From: MGBC131033 sp910585655 | GTDB taxonomy: Bacteria > Bacillota > Clostridia > Lachnospirales > Lachnospiraceae | Reading direction: 5' to 3' | DNA length: 44,534 nucleotides | NCBI GenBank assembly: GCA_949502025.1 | Contig: CATBCG010000051.1 | Coordinates: forward strand, 1 to 44,534 | Shown here: positions 16,096 to 23,767 of the stretch, piece after piece | How positions within the stretch are numbered: position 1 is the first letter of the stretch | Layout: every line of letters starts with the position of its first letter | Program-made: the position numbers and the translations under genes | The notes under the pieces: generated by a model | Told to the model about the DNA's origin: nothing | The model's input: the letters and a program-made list of their open reading frames with translations, nothing else | Database searches by the model: none

Positions 16096-17699
16096 ACGAT
16101 TGCCTCCACTAAAATTTTGTCTCCTAACAAAATCTCTTTTATTCCACTCTGCTTTCTTTTATTAAAATTAAAGCTAAGCATATAGCCCTTCTTCAAATGG
16201 TAATAGTCCAAATAATCCAAAAGCTGTTTTTCTCCCCGTTCATGATAAGCGTTTCCTCTCCAAATTTTCAGTTCAATCACAAACTGTTCCCCTCGATAAT
16301 CTACTATTACGTCAGTACGCTCCATATTCCGCGTTCTTGCTTCAATATAATAATTCCCCACTCCATTGATAATCGGCTTTAGATAAAGCAAGAAAAATCT
16401 TCGCCCGTTCTCCTCCAAAAAAGATTCCTCTTCATCCGAATAAATATCTGTAAACGCTTCTACAAACCGTTCCAGTACCAATTCCATCTTCAAATGACCT
16501 TCCTGGATAAAACGATTTTTCTCCAAATCAGCCGCATCATAAATTTTACTATTTACAATCTCTTCCGACAAAAACAAATTATAAAGCCGCGTTTCAAAGA
16601 TTCGATTTGCTATCACTGCCATTCCATCAACATTTTTTATAAAGCCAAACATCTGTCCAATTCCAATAAAATAATTATCAATACTATAAGGAATTCTTTG
16701 TCCCTGAAATAAAATATGATAGAGTGTTTTTTTCAGTTCTGGAAAATCAGCCAATTTTTTGATCATATCATCAAACAAAGTATTGGATTCTGATAGTAAC
16801 CATTTCACTGCTTCAGTCACACCTTCTTTTGTCCAGACTACCTTTTTTGCCATTTCCCTTTTGTTCATCAGTTCCTTTGGAAGTACCTCGTCCATCAATT
16901 GACAAAGCCTAGAAACTAAAAATGGATAACCCGAAGTATAATCATAAAGCAATTTAGCAATTTCCCCTATTTCCATCCCCGTTTGATAGTCCTTTTCATA
17001 TTCAGCTAACATTCCTTTAATATCTGTTACAGAAAAACTCATATCTACTAAAAATTCAACTGCTACATTCCAGGGACTGTTTACTTTATGTTCTGCTTCC
17101 GTCCTAATTTTTTGCTTTATATTTTTCACATCATAAACCCCTGCCAAAATAACGGACTGAAAAGTCGGCGTCTGATCCCGATCGATATAATGTCCTCTCA
17201 TCTGTGACAAAAAATCCAAAAATACCTGATTATTTGTTGCGCTGTCTATCTCATCAATCAACAAAACAATCGGTTTCTTGGACGCTTGACAGAGTTCACT
17301 GATATATTCAAACAATTCCAGCAATTCAAATTCAGCTTCCTTTTGCAACGCAAGCTGAAATACCTCAACAACATGTTCAAATGCTTCTGATTCTTCGCTC
17401 TCTGTTTTTTTACATGCTTTTAAAAACATTTTTGCAAACGCAGTTGAAAAAATTTGCTCATTCTTAAACTTTGCCGCCCCCAACAGTTGAAAATCCAAAC
17501 TAATAACTCTATAATCCTGTTTTAAAAAAGAACTTAAGGCTCTTAAAATAGTCGTCTTTCCATATTGCCTTGCACGATTTATTGTAAAATAATCTCCCCT
17601 ATCTACCATAGCTTTTATTTCTGCCAAGCGTTCCTTAATATCTACCATATAATGTAACTCTGGCTTACAATCTGCACTTGTATTAAATCTCTTTCCCAT
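16092..17699 (-). CDS. AAA-ATPase-like protein with C-terminal PD-(D/E)XK nuclease-fold domain
   Basis: The start at 17699 (MGKRFNTSADCKPELHYMVDI) is chosen because AGGAGATAAAAAT precedes it and the family begins here. The P-loop is the family variant INRARQYGKTT (about residue 42) and Walker B is IVLLIDEIDSA. The C-terminal part (about 440-520) has RTDVIVDYRGEQFVIELKIWRG, the D...E-x-K pattern of the DUF1703/PD-(D/E)XK domain. These AAA-ATPase_like/DUF1703 proteins (about 530 residues) occur in many copies in gut anaerobes and have no firm function. The frame stays open upstream into an unrelated fragment (next entry). Confidence 0.88.
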   Translation of the reverse strand: MGKRFNTSADCKPELHYMVDIKERLAEIKAMVDRGDYFTINRARQYGKTTILRALSSFLKQDYRVISLDFQLLGAAKFKNEQIFSTAFAKMFLKACKKTESEESEAFEHVVEVFQLALQKEAEFELLELFEYISELCQASKKPIVLLIDEIDSATNNQVFLDFLSQMRGHYIDRDQTPTFQSVILAGVYDVKNIKQKIRTEAEHKVNSPWNVAVEFLVDMSFSVTDIKGMLAEYEKDYQTGMEIGEIAKLLYDYTSGYPFLVSRLCQLMDEVLPKELMNKREMAKKVVWTKEGVTEAVKWLLSESNTLFDDMIKKLADFPELKKTLYHILFQGQRIPYSIDNYFIGIGQMFGFIKNVDGMAVIANRIFETRLYNLFLSEEIVNSKIYDAADLEKNRFIQEGHLKMELVLERFVEAFTDIYSDEEESFLEENGRRFFLLYLKPIINGVGNYYIEARTRNMERTDVIVDYRGEQFVIELKIWRGNAYHERGEKQLLDYLDYYHLKKGYMLSFNFNKRKQSGIKEILLGDKILVEAIV

Positions 17700-18146
17700 A
17701 TTTTTATCTCCTCTTCCCGATTCTTCGAGATTTCTTTCTAATCTGCCATATTCCAATTTCGGATACCATCCCTCGTCCCCTTCTTCTAGTCCATGCTGAA
17801 TCGGATAATAAATTTCCTGCTCTACCAACTCCAGTTTTCCTTTCTGATAACGGTAAAAGTCGGTTTTCCGGTCGTTGCTTGGACCATCATATTGAATTCC
17901 TATCGCCATCCAGTCCTCTTCCGGAGCCAGACTTGCCACAAAGAAATTATCCTCACACGGATTTTCCCCATGCTGTTCTGCTATCACATCCTCATAAAAA
18001 TCCTTTTCATTGATACACAGATGTAGCTCCCCTGACACCGACATATTGTTTCTGACATACTCCACCCGAATTTCTTCTTCCATGCCATCTCCATCCAAAT
18101 CTCCCTTTACTGTTTCCTCCAAAGGGTATAAGCCCCCCTCCAGCAA
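17700..18146 (-). pseudogene. Truncated calcium-repeat-like (DLDGDG) protein fragment fused in frame upstream
   Basis: The stretch encodes VKGDLDGDGMEEEIRVEYV followed by a beta-rich region (MSVSGELHLCINEKDFYEDV ... DGPSNDRKTDFYRYQKGKLELV). GDLDGDGxEE is the calcium-binding loop seen at the start of VCBS/FG-GAP-like domains of surface lipoproteins. There is no signal peptide, the start would be TTG, and a stop lies just upstream, so the 5' part is missing. It has no stop of its own and runs into the AAA-ATPase frame. It is probably a remnant left when the AAA-ATPase gene arrived or the gene was deleted; a real 684-residue fusion is less likely. Confidence 0.55.
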
Positions 18147-18239
18147 AGGAGCGTCCCCTTTTTCTCCTGTGCGTCAGTTGCAGTCCGCCCATACCCTGCC
18201 AAACAGGTTTACCTCTTTAAACAGCACTCTATCAAACAA

Positions 18240-18248
18240 AGTATAACA
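18240..18248 (-). promoter_or_regulatory. Extended -10 promoter candidate for the minus-strand run
   Basis: TGTTATACT on the minus strand (TG-N-TATACT) lies about 95 bases before the fragment at 18146. No good -35 is present, as is common for extended -10 promoters. Confidence 0.45.
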
Positions 18249-18372
18249 TAATTTCCTGGTATAATCCACTTAAAAAACAGGTTTTTGCTTCCCAGCAGAG
18301 AAGATATTTGCTATACTATTCTTTAGAAAATACGATTTACACCTTACCAAATATCAAAGGAGGTTTACTCGA

Positions 18373-18682
18373 ATGAAGCGAATCGGAATCCTATGCGCCA
18401 GTAATACGAAACTGGCTCCCTTTTTACCACATATCCCAGACGCCCATATTACCAAAAAGGCTATGCTGGAATTTCATGGTGGGCAGATTGGAGAAACGGA
18501 GATTGTAGCCGTCTACAGTGGCGTCTGCAAGGTAAACGCCGCCATCGCCGCCCAGCTACTCATCGATTACGGATACTGCCGCTCATGCAGAAATTGAGAA
18601 CTTTGAAGCAAACTGTGAAGCAGCGTCCAAACGGGCGGCGGAAATCACTTTAGGGCTGTTAGAACGATTCGCAAATTTATAG
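18373..18682 (+). pseudogene. mtnN: MTA/SAH nucleosidase with a large internal deletion
   Basis: Codons 1 to about 68 (MKRIGILCASNTKLAPFLPHI ... VYSGVCKVNAAIAAQLLIDYG) are the N-terminus of 5'-methylthioadenosine/S-adenosylhomocysteine nucleosidase. Directly after, in another frame, comes its C-terminus (DTAAHAEIENFEANCEAASKRAAEITLGLLERF, stop at 18680-18682). Roughly 120 central codons, including the catalytic region, are gone and the join is out of frame, so no active enzyme is made. A good ribosome-binding site (AAAGGAGG) remains. Confidence 0.85.
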
Positions 18683-18714
18683 CAAATTTACGCCAAATTT
18701 ATACCAAAAGTATA

Positions 18715-18743
18715 ATGACAAATCTTTTCCCATATGTTATAGT
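18715..18743 (+). promoter_or_regulatory. Sigma-A promoter of a small transcription unit
   Basis: ATGACA (18715-18720), a 17-base spacer and TATAGT (18738-18743): each box is one base off consensus. Confidence 0.7.
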
Positions 18744-18790
18744 AAGGAAGAGAAGAAACGGACAGTTGCCCGGGAAAGGAACAGGATACC

Positions 18791-18922
18791 ATGAAACATA
18801 CCGCAAGATTCTATCAACCTATCAGTCTGTGCAGAAAAGAACAGCGCTATGACCTTAGTAACGATCATAGTCTCTTTTTCGTACGTTCTGATAAGGTAAG
18901 CAGATTTCGGTATCCCGCCTGA
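18791..18922 (+). CDS. Possible 43-residue basic small protein (or structured RNA)
   Basis: An ATG with AAAGGA about 12 bases upstream opens a frame for MKHTARFYQPISLCRKEQRY... ending FRYPA. It sits between a good promoter (18715-18743) and a strong terminator (18951-18990) and is the only plus-strand frame there. The protein is basic and soluble and I do not recognise it. Against coding: GGATACC at 18784-18790 pairs perfectly with GGTATCC at 18909-18915, so the transcript may instead be a structured non-coding RNA of about 235 bases. Confidence 0.35.
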   Translation: MKHTARFYQPISLCRKEQRYDLSNDHSLFFVRSDKVSRFRYPA

Positions 18923-18950
18923 ATTTCGTACCATAACGATTCGTTTTCTG

Positions 18951-18990
18951 GCCGCTTATCTTATAAGAAAGATAGGCGGCTTTCTTTGTA
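18951..18990 (+). terminator. Terminator of the small unit
   Basis: Stem GCCGCTTATCTT / AAGATAGGCGGC (one G-U pair, loop ATAAGA) is followed by TTTCTTTG. Confidence 0.8.
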
Positions 18991-19116
18991 TGATAGGAAA
19001 GTTCTCCGAACTTCCCTATCATACAAAAAGCCCTCCGGGCGGGATGCGCACTCGCGCGAATGGAAGATGTTGCCTTCCGGCAACCGCGCTCGGCGCGAGA
19101 ATTACACTTTGTGGAA
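18988..19116. repeat. Dispersed palindromic repeat, copy 2
   Basis: The same palindrome as at 8992 (18988-19024, only one base different in the loop) is followed by AAAAAGCCCTCCGGGCGGGAT and a GC-rich segment (GCGCACTCGCGCGAATGG, then TTGCCTTCCGGCAA and CGCGCTCGGCGCGAG). It lies immediately after the preceding terminator. Confidence 0.85.
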
Positions 19117-19126
19117 TTCTTTTTCA

Positions 19127-19193
19127 TATGATAGGAAAGTTCTCCGGGCGGGATGCACACTTGCGCGCATGAAAGATGCTGCCGGGCAGGAAC
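19127..19193. repeat. Dispersed palindromic repeat, copy 3 (internally deleted)
   Basis: It begins TATGATAGGAAAGTTCTCC as in the other copies but jumps straight to GGGCGGGATGCACACT. The right palindrome arm and the AAAAAGCC spacer are missing. The missing piece in copies 1 and 2 is bounded by CTCC on both sides, consistent with deletion by slippage. The rest of 18683-19246 holds only the small unit and these repeats. Confidence 0.8.
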
Positions 19194-19246
19194 GGACTAT
19201 ATTTTATCAGCAGACGCTTAGATACTCAGACTAGGAGGTAGCAAAT

Positions 19247-20554
19247 ATGTTAGAAATCAAAGGGCAGAAAGCGACGGCGCTCTGTTATGCCACGATCATC
19301 GAAGAGGATGCCATTGAGCAAATCCGCCGAATGTGCGATCAGGATTTTACAGAAGGCTGTAGAGTGAGAATTATGCCAGACGTCCATGCAGGCAAAGGCT
19401 GCACCATTGGTACAACAATGACAGTTCGAGATAAGGCGGTGCCGAATGTTGTCGGTGTGGACATCGGCTGCGGCATGTATACCGTCAACCTGGGAACGCA
19501 GGAAATCGATCTGCCGCGTTTTGACGAAGCCTGCCATTTTATTCCTTCCGGCAAGCAGGCATGGGAAGGCAGACAAGAACCGTTCGACTTAACGGAACTT
19601 CGCTGTTACCGTTCCCTGAAAAATTCCAAATGGATCTCCAAAAGCCTGGGAACACTGGGCGGTGGAAACCACTTTATCGAAATTGACCGCGCTACAGACG
19701 GCACACAATACCTGGTGATCCATACCGGCAGCCGAAATCTGGGAAAACAGGTAGCAGAGTATTACCAGAAACTTGCCATTGAATTGCACCAGGGCAAAGA
19801 GGAATATTTTAAGAAAAAGGACGCTCTGATTGCCGAGTATAAAGCAGCCGGACGCAGAAAGGAAATCCAGTCTGCTCTAAAGCAGCTGCACTGGAAAAAC
19901 AAACCACTATTTATCCCGGAGGATCTTTGCTATGTTTATGGAAGCTACTTAGCAGATTATTTGCATGATGTGGATATCTGTCAGAAATTTGCCCTGCGGA
20001 ATCGGGAACTGATCGCAGAAATTTTACTAAAACGAAGCGGGCTTACTGCCATTCCACCAGAGGATACCATGCAGTCTGGGCAGACAGCAGCTACGCAGAT
20101 AAATACACCACTGGCAAATACCTTATCTGCAGATACCGCACCGACAGATCGCAGATCGCTTGGTTTTCATACGATTCATAACTACATTGATGTAAACGAA
20201 ATGATCCTGCGGAAAGGGGCGATTGCCGCCCATGCAGGGGAAAAAGTGCTGATTCCGATTAACATGAGAGACGGAAGCGTCCTTGCCGTCGGCAAAGGAA
20301 ACCCAGAATGGAATTTTTCCGCCCCACACGGCGCAGGTAGAATCATGTCTCGTACCAAAGCCAAAGAAACGCTAAGCCTGGAGAACTACCAAGCCGCCAT
20401 GCAGGGTATTTATACGACCTCTGTCAATGAAGCAACCCTCGACGAAGCGCCGTTTGCCTATAAGTCCCTGGAAGATATCATTGACGTGATTCAGGAATCC
20501 GTTGAAATTTTGGATATTATGAAACCAATTTACAATTTTAAAGCTTCTGATTAA
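19247..20554 (+). CDS. rtcB: RtcB-family RNA ligase, 435 aa
   Basis: RtcB joins RNA 2',3'-cyclic phosphate or 3'-phosphate ends to 5'-hydroxyl ends using Mn2+ and GTP. Metal and catalytic motifs are present: VDIGCGM (Asp72, Cys75), GGGNHF (138-143), HTGSRN (159-164), HTIHNYID (309-316) and SAPHGAGR, with the guanylylated histidine (His362). Residues about 268-304 form a low-complexity Thr/Ala/Gln-rich loop just before HTIHNYID that looks like an insertion. AGGAGGTAG precedes the ATG. No RtcR or archease is next to it. The repeats upstream may carry its promoter; I could not find a clear one. Confidence 0.95.
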   Translation: MLEIKGQKATALCYATIIEEDAIEQIRRMCDQDFTEGCRVRIMPDVHAGKGCTIGTTMTVRDKAVPNVVGVDIGCGMYTVNLGTQEIDLPRFDEACHFIPSGKQAWEGRQEPFDLTELRCYRSLKNSKWISKSLGTLGGGNHFIEIDRATDGTQYLVIHTGSRNLGKQVAEYYQKLAIELHQGKEEYFKKKDALIAEYKAAGRRKEIQSALKQLHWKNKPLFIPEDLCYVYGSYLADYLHDVDICQKFALRNRELIAEILLKRSGLTAIPPEDTMQSGQTAATQINTPLANTLSADTAPTDRRSLGFHTIHNYIDVNEMILRKGAIAAHAGEKVLIPINMRDGSVLAVGKGNPEWNFSAPHGAGRIMSRTKAKETLSLENYQAAMQGIYTTSVNEATLDEAPFAYKSLEDIIDVIQESVEILDIMKPIYNFKASD

Positions 20555-20622
20555 AACACCATCATCCATTTGGGCATCCTCCTGTTTTCATCAGAGGCTA
20601 TCGAGAAAGGAGAGAACCCATT

Positions 20623-20895
20623 ATGTCTGATTTTCCAATGATCGATATGGCAAAAACCAGGCAAAATATCATCAAGCTACGGAAACAAAACGACCTATCT
20701 GTAAAGGAGCTGCAGATTATTTTCGGCTTTGAGACGCCGCAGGCTATCTACAAATGGCAGCACGGAACTGCCCTGCCAAGCATTGACAATTTGGTCATTC
20801 TTTCGGTTATCTTTAAGGTGACAATTGAGGAAATTCTGGTACTGTCTACGGAAGAGGAACAGCCTGCCGCCAAAGAACTACCTTTGTGCGGATAA
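20623..20895 (+). CDS. XRE-type helix-turn-helix regulator, 90 aa
   Basis: A single Cro/C1-type domain at about residues 9-66 (TRQNIIKLRKQNDLSVKELQIIFGFETPQAIYKWQHGTALPSIDNLVILSVIF) is followed by a short acidic tail. AAAGGAGAG precedes the ATG. It is 68 bases after rtcB and may be cotranscribed with it. The target is unknown. Confidence 0.88.
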   Translation: MSDFPMIDMAKTRQNIIKLRKQNDLSVKELQIIFGFETPQAIYKWQHGTALPSIDNLVILSVIFKVTIEEILVLSTEEEQPAAKELPLCG

Positions 20896-20913
20896 ATTAA
20901 GAGCAGCAACATG

Positions 20914-20965
20914 GATACAGAATACCGATGCCATTTGGATCTATCGGTTTTCTGTATCTTTGTTT
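20914..20965 (+). terminator. Terminator after the XRE gene
   Basis: Arms GATACAGAATACCGAT (20914-20929) and ATCGGTTTTCTGTATC (20943-20958) have one mismatch and are followed by TTTGTTT. It may also serve the convergent gene. Confidence 0.75.
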
Positions 20966-21011
20966 ATCAGCTATGTAGCTTTATCGTCTTTCCAATTTCC
21001 GCAACTGGCTT

Positions 21012-21593
21012 TTAGTCAAGGTTATGTTCCAAAATAACAATATCATCCCAAAGTTGCGCCTCTATATAGGAATACGGTTTTGCTGTATTTTTTACAAAAT
21101 TTTCTATATTACCATTAAAATCCTTTATTTGCGCCAGTAATTGCTCCTTTGTAAGCTGCCGGATTTCTCCTGTTTTCTCATATTGAGCGCAGCTATCTCC
21201 CAAAGAAAAACTTACGCTGTCAGATGAAATTTCACTCAATTTTATTTTATATGTCATTCCATTTCCAAACCAGTGTTCTAAGTAATCACATCCCTGCAAT
21301 ACAAAGGATAATGGATGCTTTTCCTTTGGCTTTCCACCAAGACGAAAAAAATTATCATATAAATACTGATCTGTTTTCAACCTGAGCGGATAATAATTTA
21401 AAAAATCCGCAAAACGATAAAAGGCAGTCGTGTCCGGATTTTCCTTTGCCAGCTTTTCCGCCAGTAAAAATGCTTCCTTTTTTGGTAATCTCATAATATT
21501 TTGAAATGGTTTACAATTTGGGTGACAATAATGCACCAAAAATAGATTTTCTGCCAACACACCCAAATCAATTACTGATACGTTTTCTTCCAA
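21012..21593 (-). CDS. Uncharacterised protein, 193 aa
   Basis: The TTG at 21593 is preferred as start because GAGGGGG lies 6 bases upstream; a TTG five codons earlier overlaps that site. The protein is soluble. Features are an N-terminal beta pattern ending in HYCHPNCKPF, a helix MRLPKKEAFLLAEKLAKENPDTTAFYRFADF and a C-terminal helical pair. I do not recognise the family. The upstream sequence is a copied GNAT gene tail, so its ribosome-binding site belongs to a duplicated junction. Confidence 0.6.
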   Translation of the reverse strand: MEENVSVIDLGVLAENLFLVHYCHPNCKPFQNIMRLPKKEAFLLAEKLAKENPDTTAFYRFADFLNYYPLRLKTDQYLYDNFFRLGGKPKEKHPLSFVLQGCDYLEHWFGNGMTYKIKLSEISSDSVSFSLGDSCAQYEKTGEIRQLTKEQLLAQIKDFNGNIENFVKNTAKPYSYIEAQLWDDIVILEHNLD

Positions 21594-21595
21594 AG

Positions 21596-21757
21596 TTATC
21601 CCCCTCAAGCCCTACCGTCTACGCATTATCATTCAACTTGGCATATACATAAGTATCCTTCCAAATCGCTTTTCCGCTTTCATCTTTCCAAAAATATACA
21701 TTCTTCTTAAAACAGGCTTCCCTCTGAAAGCCTAGCGTTTCCAGTCATTTCTACGAG
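21596..21757 (-). pseudogene. Duplicated 3' tail of the GNAT gene
   Basis: This segment repeats 23170-23331 at an offset of 1574 bases with few differences. It encodes the last about 45 codons of the same acetyltransferase (GFQREACFKKNVYFWKD, then AKLNDNA, stop at 21619) but has no start or core. It and its source flank the AlbA_2 gene exactly. Confidence 0.85.
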
Positions 21758-21767
21758 CTGTTGTCAA

Positions 21768-23147
21768 CTAAAGTACATTCCAATATCCTGCCTTTTTTGA
21801 TCCAACTCTTTCTATATAGCCATTTTCATGCAGAAACGAAATATTATTTTCTATAGCTGTTTTACTAATCCCTAAAATCTTACGAAGCTCTTCCGCTGTT
21901 ATATTAGGGTTATCTCTCATTTCTGTCAAAATTTTCTTTCTCCTTGCATTTAATGGCTTTTTATTCCCAACTTTATTCCCAACTTTATTCCCAACCTTTT
22001 TGATTTTATTTAATGGAATTGATACAACTATGGAATTTTCCCTAAAGATAAATGCCTCTTTCCCATACGTTTCCGTTATTTTAGGAACTCCTCGTCCTGA
22101 TTTTTCACTTATATGCAGTTGTAAAAATATCTCCGACAGCTTCTCATTCACAGGGATAGATTCTCCCAAATAAAAGCCTTCTATTGTCTGTGTCGGCGGT
22201 AAAGAGCCTCTTGACAAAATTTCTATCCTGTCAGAAAAAACGGAAATCATAGGTTCATTTCCTTCCACCCATTTGTTATGCAGAACGGCATTAATGATTG
22301 CCTCTCGAAATGCCTTGTTATCAAACAGTGGCACTTCTTTCCTTTCCACAACCCGATCTGTTTCATCTGCTTGTAAGATATTTAGAACATCACCATATCG
22401 TAATAGCTCGTCCAAGCTGTATAAAAGGCAATTATTTCCAAACTCTCTGACAGAAAATAAATTTGTTCCTTTCGTTTTTCCCTCAAATATAGATACTCTA
22501 AGCGGAAAATGAGAGTTATCTGAAAGAAGCTGCGCTAATAGATTAAATTGTCCTTCTTCATTTCGTAACCCTAGATTTTTTATAAAAGTTTTATTATTGA
22601 GAACAATTCCCTTTGACCCATAGTATCCAAACAATTTCTGAAAAGTTAGATCTTGATATTTTGCTGGAATCATCTCTATAGTCTCTGCTCTTCTATCAAG
22701 TATCTTAAACAGTTCTATCTCCCTTTTAGGATAATCTTTGATATTGCATTTAGATGATCCAATTCGTATATATCGCTTTTCCTTAAATGCAGTAGGTATT
22801 TCAACGGCAGCAGGTATAATCAGCACGATAACTCTTTTTTGCTGAATCCAGGTTTCTTCAAAAGAAAAATTCAAACTTGGCGAAAGATTTCGTGCCAGAT
22901 AATTCTGATAGGGTTCTTTATTATAATCGCAATATTGGTTGAATGTTGTCCCAACTATTTTATGATTCTTATCTTCAATTCCCCATAAAAAATAAGCATA
23001 TTTTTTATAATGAAACGCTGCGGCATTTGATAAAGCAGAAACATACTCTCCCAACGCTTCTGGCTGAAACCAATTTTCCTTAAATTCAAACCATTCCTGT
23101 TCATTATTCATAGCACATAAATCCAATACTATCTGTTTTACATCCAT
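21768..23147 (-). CDS. AlbA_2 (Schlafen-like) ATP-binding transcriptional regulator, 459 aa
   Basis: An AlbA_2 domain is at about residues 10-140 (EWFEFKENWFQPEALGEYVSALSNAAAFHYKKYAYFLWGIED). A RecG-like HATPase_c_4 region is at about 280-370 (NKAFREAIINAVLHNKWVEGNEPMISVFSDRIEILSRGSLP, then SGRGVPKITETYG). A winged-helix domain is at about 405-455 (NARRKKILTEMRDNPNITAEELRKILGISKTAIENNISFLHENGYIERVG). The start at 23147 is chosen because AAGGAG is 7 bases upstream. A tandem VGNK x3 linker lies before the HTH. Such proteins are common in defence and mobile islands, but the role here is unknown. Confidence 0.85.
   Translation of the reverse strand: MDVKQIVLDLCAMNNEQEWFEFKENWFQPEALGEYVSALSNAAAFHYKKYAYFLWGIEDKNHKIVGTTFNQYCDYNKEPYQNYLARNLSPSLNFSFEETWIQQKRVIVLIIPAAVEIPTAFKEKRYIRIGSSKCNIKDYPKREIELFKILDRRAETIEMIPAKYQDLTFQKLFGYYGSKGIVLNNKTFIKNLGLRNEEGQFNLLAQLLSDNSHFPLRVSIFEGKTKGTNLFSVREFGNNCLLYSLDELLRYGDVLNILQADETDRVVERKEVPLFDNKAFREAIINAVLHNKWVEGNEPMISVFSDRIEILSRGSLPPTQTIEGFYLGESIPVNEKLSEIFLQLHISEKSGRGVPKITETYGKEAFIFRENSIVVSIPLNKIKKVGNKVGNKVGNKKPLNARRKKILTEMRDNPNITAEELRKILGISKTAIENNISFLHENGYIERVGSKKAGYWNVL
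21960..21995 (-). repeat. 12-base tandem repeat inside the AlbA_2 gene
   Basis: Three perfect copies of TTTATTCCCAAC (plus-strand reading) encode the VGNK VGNK VGNK linker between the ATPase-like and winged-helix domains. Copy number could vary by slippage without changing frame. Confidence 0.9.
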
Positions 23148-23192
23148 TAACATTCTCCTTGATATAAATTTATCCCCCTCAAGCCCTACCGT

Positions 23193-23726
23193 CTACGCAT
23201 TATCATTCAACTTGGCATATACATAAGTATCCTTCCAAATCGCTTTTCCATTTTTATCTTTCCAAAAATATACATTCTTCTTAAAATAGGCTTCCCTCTG
23301 AAAGCCTAACGCTTCCAGTAACTTCCACGAATTTTTATTATCAGGATCACATTCTGCATATATCCTATGCACGCCATTTGAAAATGCCTGTCTGATTAAA
23401 GCGCTGCAGCTCTCAGCAGCATAACCGTTTCCCCAATAAGTTCGATGAAAGACATATCCTAGTTCCAACGCTTCAAAATCACGCTTTCCCAGATAAACAT
23501 TTCCAATCATCTTGTGGGAAACTTTCAATTCCACGGCAATCATTTCCTCCGTACTGATACGCCACTTCAGATTTTCCTTTGCTTCCTCAAACGTCAGCGG
23601 TCTATATGGTTCGTATTTCACAACTTCTTCGTCAGATAAATACTCAAACAAATCCTGTATATCTTCGGCTTTGTATCTTCTTAAAATTAACCGTTCCGTT
23701 TCTGCGAGGATTCCTTTGTTCTCCAT
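23193..23726 (-). CDS. GNAT-family N-acetyltransferase (RimJ/RimL type), 177 aa
   Basis: The protein begins MENKGILAETERLILRRYKAEDIQDLFEYLSDEEVV, the usual RimJ-like opening. The acetyl-CoA loop is seen in VFHRTYWGNGYAAESCSALI and the terminal motif in HRIYAECDPDNKNSWKLLEALGFQREA. The start at 23726 follows GGAAGGGGGG; the longer open frame runs through a duplicated HAD-gene tail and is not real. It would transfer an acetyl group from acetyl-CoA to an amine; the substrate is unknown. Confidence 0.88.
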   Translation of the reverse strand: MENKGILAETERLILRRYKAEDIQDLFEYLSDEEVVKYEPYRPLTFEEAKENLKWRISTEEMIAVELKVSHKMIGNVYLGKRDFEALELGYVFHRTYWGNGYAAESCSALIRQAFSNGVHRIYAECDPDNKNSWKLLEALGFQREAYFKKNVYFWKDKNGKAIWKDTYVYAKLNDNA

Positions 23727-23734
23727 ATCATTCC

Positions 23735-23760
23735 CCCCTTCCTTCCAGCACTTCCTATAA
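23735..23760. repeat. 26-base duplicated gene-end motif, copy A
   Basis: This matches 24363-24388 at 24 of 26 positions. The other copy spans the end and stop codon of the HAD gene, so this one is a stray copy of that gene end lying before the GNAT gene. Confidence 0.75.
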
Positions 23761-23767
23761 CTTTTTG

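Noticed and set aside
18737..18934. Minus-strand ORF opposite the small unit
   Set aside because: Promoter, ribosome-binding site and terminator all support the plus strand here.
21960..21995. Short tandem repeats as a CRISPR-like array
   Set aside because: The units are 12 bases, directly adjacent without spacers, and encode an in-frame VGNK linker.
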